A DNA stretch of 64,000 nucleotides from Margaritispora aquatica (lineage: Eukaryota; Ascomycota; Leotiomycetes; Helotiales; Discinellaceae), in NCBI GenBank assembly GCA_007644065.1, contig VJWN01000031.1, positions 62,001 to 126,000 on the forward strand. The letters are read 5' to 3'. The notes beneath the pieces are model-generated. The model saw only the letters and a list, made by a program, of their open reading frames with translations, did not search any database and was not told the origin of the DNA. Shown here in pieces: positions 58,654 to 64,000 of the stretch (positions are counted from its first letter, which is position 1; each line of letters opens with the position of its first letter). The translations under genes and the position numbers were made by a program.

Positions 58654-61600
58654 CCTTTCGGCTGATCTCAAACAAGATCTCTTAATTCTCTAAAGTGATA
58701 AGAACAACCCAAATTTCGAAAGAAACGGTGGGATAATGGGGAGGAGAGCCTTGATCTTCCAGAGCAATCTTTGTTAAAGGCCGTTCCACGTCAGGCTCTT
58801 ATACTTGTTCGAACTCACCTGTGACAGTTGTCAAGTGAATCTTTCCCTCCATGGGTGAATCTTTACCTGCATTGAGAAGCTGCAACACACTGCACCGTTA
58901 TCCCCATTTAGTTCTCTTTTTCTCTCTGACATGATGCACGTTTTTTATCCGCTGGCGATACATTCCTTCATTCACTCGCGCATTCCATCACCCCGCCATT
59001 TCTTCGCTTCTCGAACATCTAAATTTAGGCACGACCCAACACAGTGGTTTGGTGCGCATACTCTTCGCGGGAAAACGTGCTTCCGTTTCTGAACTGCTTG
59101 GTCCTGATGTACTGGAGAGGCACATAACGACTTCTGACATTCATCCAATGTTCTCCCGGAAGCCTGAATCGCCAAGCATACTGTCATACCAGCCTTTATC
59201 TTTTTGCTATTGGCTCATATGCGGATGATCGAAACAAAAATAAGCTAATAGACGCAGAGTCGCGCCTGTCCAATTGGGGGCTAAGATTATAATGGTAGAA
59301 GTGAAAATCGGACGGAGTCTTACTGGGATAATTCCATGGTTGGCACGGACAACTGTGAATACCCTCAAAACACTCCGGAAAAGGGTCGGTTAGTCCGATT
59401 TTGGTAGGTGGGGTTGACTCACTGTAAGTCATCAGTAAAAAGTAGATACCATTGCGCAATGAAGATTATGATTTGAGAGATCTTCGACTCTGGATTGTCC
59501 TGTCGCACAAAGATGAAATACCAAGCGATTGAAAGTTGCTGAAGAATCCCCGCCACCAACATCCAACAAACCAACATTGAACGGGCGAGTCACAAATAGT
59601 TTATGCACATGATAACCCGGAAAACTTCCTCTGCTTGCTGGCCGGGTCACCGGTTATGCATGTCCCGCAGATGGGTGAATGCACCCCTGATACCGCCGCC
59701 GAATAACGGCGTTACAAAGTCGGGGACCTGGCTCCTTTGGTATAAAGACTTGAAATCAACCTCAGAGGAAGGCTAAAGAAAGAACGCTTGCGCATGCAAT
59801 GCAGACAGGCAGTCCGGAGAAGCAGTACCTCGAGCCAGAACATGTTTAGAAGTGGTACAACTCTATGTTGGTGTTTTTTAACCAATGACAGTCGAGATGA
59901 AAGACAGGGTAGAATCTAAGCGCTGATGTGTTGAGCTATTACTACTTTAAGTGAGGTCACCAGCCGCGATATGCGAACATGCTATTATCGTGATTGTAAG
60001 ACACACTGCTGAATTTGTCGGCCCCAAAGTATGGGAAGAAGAATTAGTGAACCGGCAAGGTAATCTATCTCAAGATTTCAGTTCTGATATTGCACAGATG
60101 GAGAAAGAATACGATATTGTGATTAAATGTGAAATGCGTACGTGATTTGACGACTTCACACTGTAGATGGTGTTGATATGCGCTAAAGCAAATAAGGACC
60201 GCATGTAATGACGAGCTTGGATCCGACCTTTTCCAGGTTCAGCCCTTGACATGAACAAGCATAGGCAAATTCGCTGGAAGCAACATTCAAGACCCAAGTG
60301 AGCTCTTGCTAATAAATTGCCCAATAAACATAGACGATCAAGTAAAATGAATCATCATCACATTTGCGACACCTGGCAAAGCGTGCAGATAGTCCTTGCT
60401 GTGTCGAACATCATACAGTCAACGATTCAACATGCAACACGATTGCAATACTTGACTCACTAATGTCCCTAATTTCGATGATGAAGGAATCGGGTTCCTT
60501 GCGGTCCTATGGCCTTGCGTTGAGATTTCTTCAGCTTAAGTTCCACGCCAGATAGACCAAGTATACCTGCGGTTCTATGAACTCTTTCTGAATGCCATGT
60601 ATTACGACTGGATGACCAAAGCTCTAACATCTTCAGGCTGACCAGAATAGTACATGAGCGATATTGAAAGCCTTTGACCTTTCTTGTAGAGATGGAGAGG
60701 ATGGTCTACGATATTGAAGGAGCTGCCGGATTATGAGCCAAAGCCATGATGATGATAATGATGATGGTTGTTGGTCATCCTTTGGTGACAGAAGCTACAC
60801 GAAGAGATTTCGGTATTGATTCCCTCTCAGCTTGTATGAAAGGTAATGTGTCCGTCTTTGTTGTCTCCGTGCTTCTCCAATACATGAATATCGAAATGCA
60901 GAGACCCCTCACCACTAAACCAACTGTATTTGGACGATCTTAAGCTCGATGCAGACATCCTTACATGGAAGAGAAGTGTTTGACAAGTATGCAGGAACAT
61001 GATTGCAGGACTTGACGATACTTTCCAGATGTGAGCAGCAACACAAACAGAAGGGCAAGTGCGGGGTACTTGTCGACTTGAACGCTTCTACTTCGTACCA
61101 GTCGTCGTCATTGAAGCAGAAAGTAGATCCGAGGGATGTCTCTGACGATCAGAAGTCTCAAAAATCAAGAGAAATCCCGCCCAAAATAAGATAAAATCGT
61201 GGAGATGAAAGGAGTTGGTTGCAGACAGACGGCTTGCCTCCTAATGGGGCAGCTCCAACATGTGTGGGCAATGCCGACGATTACCCACCAGCCGAATCCT
61301 CGGCAAAAATGTAAACAAACCCCCTCGAGAAGATCAAAAGTATCGAGGAATAAAATGGCAAAAATCGGTACTGTAGACACCCTCTTGGACTTTTCATTGA
61401 GACCTTTTGGAGTGATCAAGACCAATCAGTAACAACGAGCGGAACGCCAGGGCGACAGACTACCGACCTTTAACCAGGTTAGCTCTCTACGGTTCTTAGG
61501 CCGCGAGGTACACACCGGGATTTGAAAACTTGTAACTTAAATCAATTTATATACCTCAAAGATCACATGATTAGTTATTGAGTGATGAAGGACAAAGAGA

Positions 61601-62207
61601 CTGCATCTGACGAGTTTTGGTTATTCCTATGTCCGTCAACGACATATGCCATTTCGTTCTTGTCTCAACATCAATAGATATTATTTCATAACTATATCGT
61701 ATGAGATACATTTCTAGTATAGTATACGCATTGATTTCCATCCTTCCAAATGTGCTACATATTGTAGCACAATCAAAATAAGCTAGATTTATCACTATTG
61801 CTAATTCTTTCAATGTGTTACACATTGAAACACATTCAAAAAGTGATTTAATCCTTCGTCTTTTCAAATCTTTAAAATTTGTCACAGAATAAAGCGTATT
61901 CAAAAAAAGCTTAATGTATTATTATTTCCAATTCTTCAAATGTGTTATAGATATGACCACATTCAAAGTGAAGCTTGATTAAAACCTATCCATAAGTATT
62001 CATCTTCCGAGAAATAAAATCTGTTTTGGGGTATTGGTTTAGCTTGAAATTGTTACAAGTATTTCCTTCTTAATACGAACATCATATAAGTCAAGGATGA
62101 ATTGGTAAAGGAAAAATCCGCAGAGTTTCATTGTTTCAAGTTTGTGGTCACCATCCTAAGGTATGCTTTGGAAGCATCACTTCGTCTTAACCAGCAATTT
62201 ATCTTAA
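58654..62207. other. 3.55 kb gene-poor region
   Basis: No convincing gene on either strand; only short frames in both directions. The right end (61741..61980) carries hairpin-forming repeats. GATGATGATGATAATGATGATGG occurs at 60747..60769. The part from 61550 to 62100 is strongly AT-rich. It could be an old, decayed insertion, but no transposon ends or coding remnants are recognisable. Confidence 0.5.
61741..61980 (+). repeat. Degenerate tandem repeats forming hairpins
   Basis: Four imperfect copies of a ~55-73 bp unit. Each contains CAAATGTGYTA or a variant followed by ACACATTCAAA or a variant and an AAGCT-like end. Starts are near 61742, 61804, 61858 and 61931. Copy 1 has a perfect 8-bp inverted repeat (GTGCTACA/TGTAGCAC, 61752..61770, 3-nt loop). 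Copy 2 has CAATGTGT/ACACATTG (61811..61827, 1-nt loop). Copy 4 has AATGTG/CACATT with a 13-nt loop. Copy 3 is the most decayed. Confidence 0.65.
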
Positions 62208-63235
62208 TTAACACTCCGGTTCATCGCCCTTTACCTCAATCTGAAATTCTGGTTCTTGTACCTTCTTCAAAGTACGAAAAACCAAACCTTCTGCGACCGT
62301 TGCTCTAGCGTTGATCTTATCCATAACTTCGGCATGGTGCTTATCCGCGGCCGCCTGGCTCTTTCTAGCATTGACAAGTTCCCTCTGGTATCTGCTAAGC
62401 TCTATCTCTACATACTCACGAGCCTCATTCTCCGCCTGGAGTTGACGCATGAGTTCAGCCTCAGCAATGGTAGGGGCGGTAACCTGAACTGTTGAACGCA
62501 AAGCTTCCAACTCTTTGGTCATCTGGTTGAGCTTGTTCTGCAAAGCGGCGATGTTCTTGGACTGGGCCTTGCGCGAGTTCTCCTTGTCGTCGACAAGCTT
62601 CTGGAGAGCAGCCAGTTGCTTGCCATGGTGCTCCTTCTCGTCCTTCAAGACACGGAGCTCCTCCTCCAAAGCCTTCACCTTAGCCTCATCTCCACAAATT
62701 TGCTCTCCAGCAACCACACTGCCCTTGCTGTTCTCCTTGTAGAAGTCGTGCTGCTCCTCCATGATGCGAAGGCGCTCCTGCAACAACTTCTCCTTCTTGG
62801 CGGCAATCTCAATCTCAGCACGCGCCTCCTTCAACTTGTCCTCCAGTCCACCGATAATAAGAACCTTCTCCTCAAGAAGAGAGCAAGCCAGGTCGATCGC
62901 GGCGTTCTTCTTCTTGGGTTGTGGGGCCATCTTCGAGGTGTGCTCTGGGTTGATCATGCCAAGGCTCTCATCTAAAACTGATCAGTATTGTTCTTCTGTG
63001 GATTGAGATATTGCTGCGCAGGAAACTTACAGATCAAACACCAGGTGGCATCGTCAAGGGAGATATACTCTTGACGTGCGTTCTGGTAGTTGACTTCAGC
63101 TTGAGCCTTGAACATGGCCATCTTATCGTCGGTGGTGTTGTGCTTTGCGACAATATCCTTGCGACGTTGAAGCCATGCAACGATCCATTCCTCTCCATCC
63201 AAGTGCGCCAACTCGTCAGTCATCAAGGAAGCCAT
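62208..63235 (-). CDS. Coiled-coil protein of unknown function
   Basis: Two exons, 63031..63235 and 62208..62971, with a 59-nt intron (GTAAGT...GATCAGTTTTAG), give 322 aa. The N-terminus (SLMTDELAHLDGEEWIVAW, then QAEVNYQNARQEYISLDD) is helical and acidic. After a Pro/Lys linker (APQPKKKN) there is a long, highly charged coiled coil from about residue 100 to 290: DKLKEARAEIEIAAKKEKLL, LEEELRVLKDEKEHHGKQL, NIAALQNKLNQMTKELEAL, EYVEIELSRYQRELVNARKS. No DNA-binding, enzymatic or membrane motif is visible. A structural or scaffolding role is possible. The start at 63235 follows a leader without other in-frame ATGs. Confidence 0.75.
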
Positions 63236-64000
63236 TTTCCAGGTGTTGTTGTGTGAAAGAAGTGTATTATTGTTGATGAAGTATCGTGATTGCAGAAAGC
63301 TGCTGTGCGAAAGATATGACTTGCGGAAGGTGTAGCTTGTACGAGTAAGTTGGTTGCAGAAAATTATTGGTACAAGAGTTGTTGTTGAATTGTTGACCAA
63401 GATAAATATTTGGTTGCTTCGTGATGCTGGATATACGCGAGGCGAGCTTAACAAAAGCTAAGCAGCCTTGCCTCGAATTCACTTTGCAAACAACTTTGAA
63501 CTGAATTCCTGATCGTTTGATTGACCGAAGAACTCGAAGACTGGACTGCTTCGCTTTGAGGGATACTCGGCGGTTTCTCCAATTGTACAATATGCCAAAT
63601 CCAAGCCATATGTATGTGGGCAATCTCACAGCTGTTTGATCAAAGTGAGACTTCGCGATTTCAAGGTTATAAACGTTGAGATCTCAACACGAACACGCAG
63701 ATTTGTCAAACTATGACCACAAATAGGCCCATAAGCTTTCTAAAGCTCTTTGAAACCGGCTTTCCAGTACTTCACATATTGAGACGATAGCAGAAGCTAG
63801 TATGCCTTCGAGACAGATGGAGGGCCTCAACTTCCACTTCTGAACTCTGATTCAATTACCACAAAGTTTGATATCAGAATTGGACATATATTGCACACTT
63901 TTGGGGCGTGAATGAGCGAAATTGAACATGGCTCACAAATTGAACTTGATATGAGCTTATACGCAAAGAAACCACACCAACTACACAAACTCACCATACA
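63236..64000. other. Region upstream of the terminal coiled-coil gene
   Basis: Probable promoter and leader (TTGTTGTTGAATTGTTG). No further gene is supported before the window end. Confidence 0.5.

Overview
The window is nuclear DNA from a filamentous ascomycete (Pezizomycotina). The gene repertoire would suit a leotiomycete, but that is only a guess. The evidence is many short introns (about 45-180 nt, GTAWGT-like donors, CTRAY branch points, CAG/TAG acceptors) and families typical of filamentous fungi: glutaminase A, GMC oxidoreductases, RTA1-like proteins, Zn2Cys6 regulators, P450s and SLATT proteins. I joined exons by hand and checked the reading phase of each join; nothing could be searched against a database.

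Layout. 0-12 kb: a cytochrome b561-type membrane protein with a long charged tail, a secreted GMC oxidoreductase, a short-chain dehydrogenase and, divergently, a secreted glutaminase A. 12-24 kb: housekeeping genes, namely a Tra2-like RNA-binding protein, a conserved unknown protein, complex I subunit NDUFS5 head-to-head with SEC39, and a decayed reading frame. 25-36 kb: an accessory-looking block with an RTA1-like protein, a Zn2Cys6 factor, a ferric reductase divergent from a GPI-type DM13 protein, a P450 and a glutathione S-transferase. 36-47 kb: branchpoint-binding protein (SF1/BBP), a candidate secreted Cys-rich protein with an apparent frameshift, a SLATT two-membrane-helix protein, kinetochore protein Nnf1 and a PH-domain protein. 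47-54 kb: gene-poor, simple-repeat-rich DNA, an intron-containing tRNA-Gln-like gene whose 5' acceptor strand is missing, and several small membrane or orphan frames. 54-64 kb: an EthD-domain protein, two coiled-coil proteins, a second secreted GMC oxidoreductase and a 3.5 kb stretch with no gene but with hairpin repeats.

How genes may work together (inference). The ferric reductase and DM13 gene share an upstream region containing one exact ATCTGATAA, the site type used by fungal iron-responsive GATA repressors. The RTA1, Zn2Cys6, P450 and GST genes would suit a stress or detoxification block. NDUFS5 and SEC39 are separated by only 222 bp. Both RNA-splicing genes (Tra2-like and BBP) carry introns that could be retained in frame, and one BBP intron is packed with branch-point-like motifs, which raises the possibility of self-regulation.
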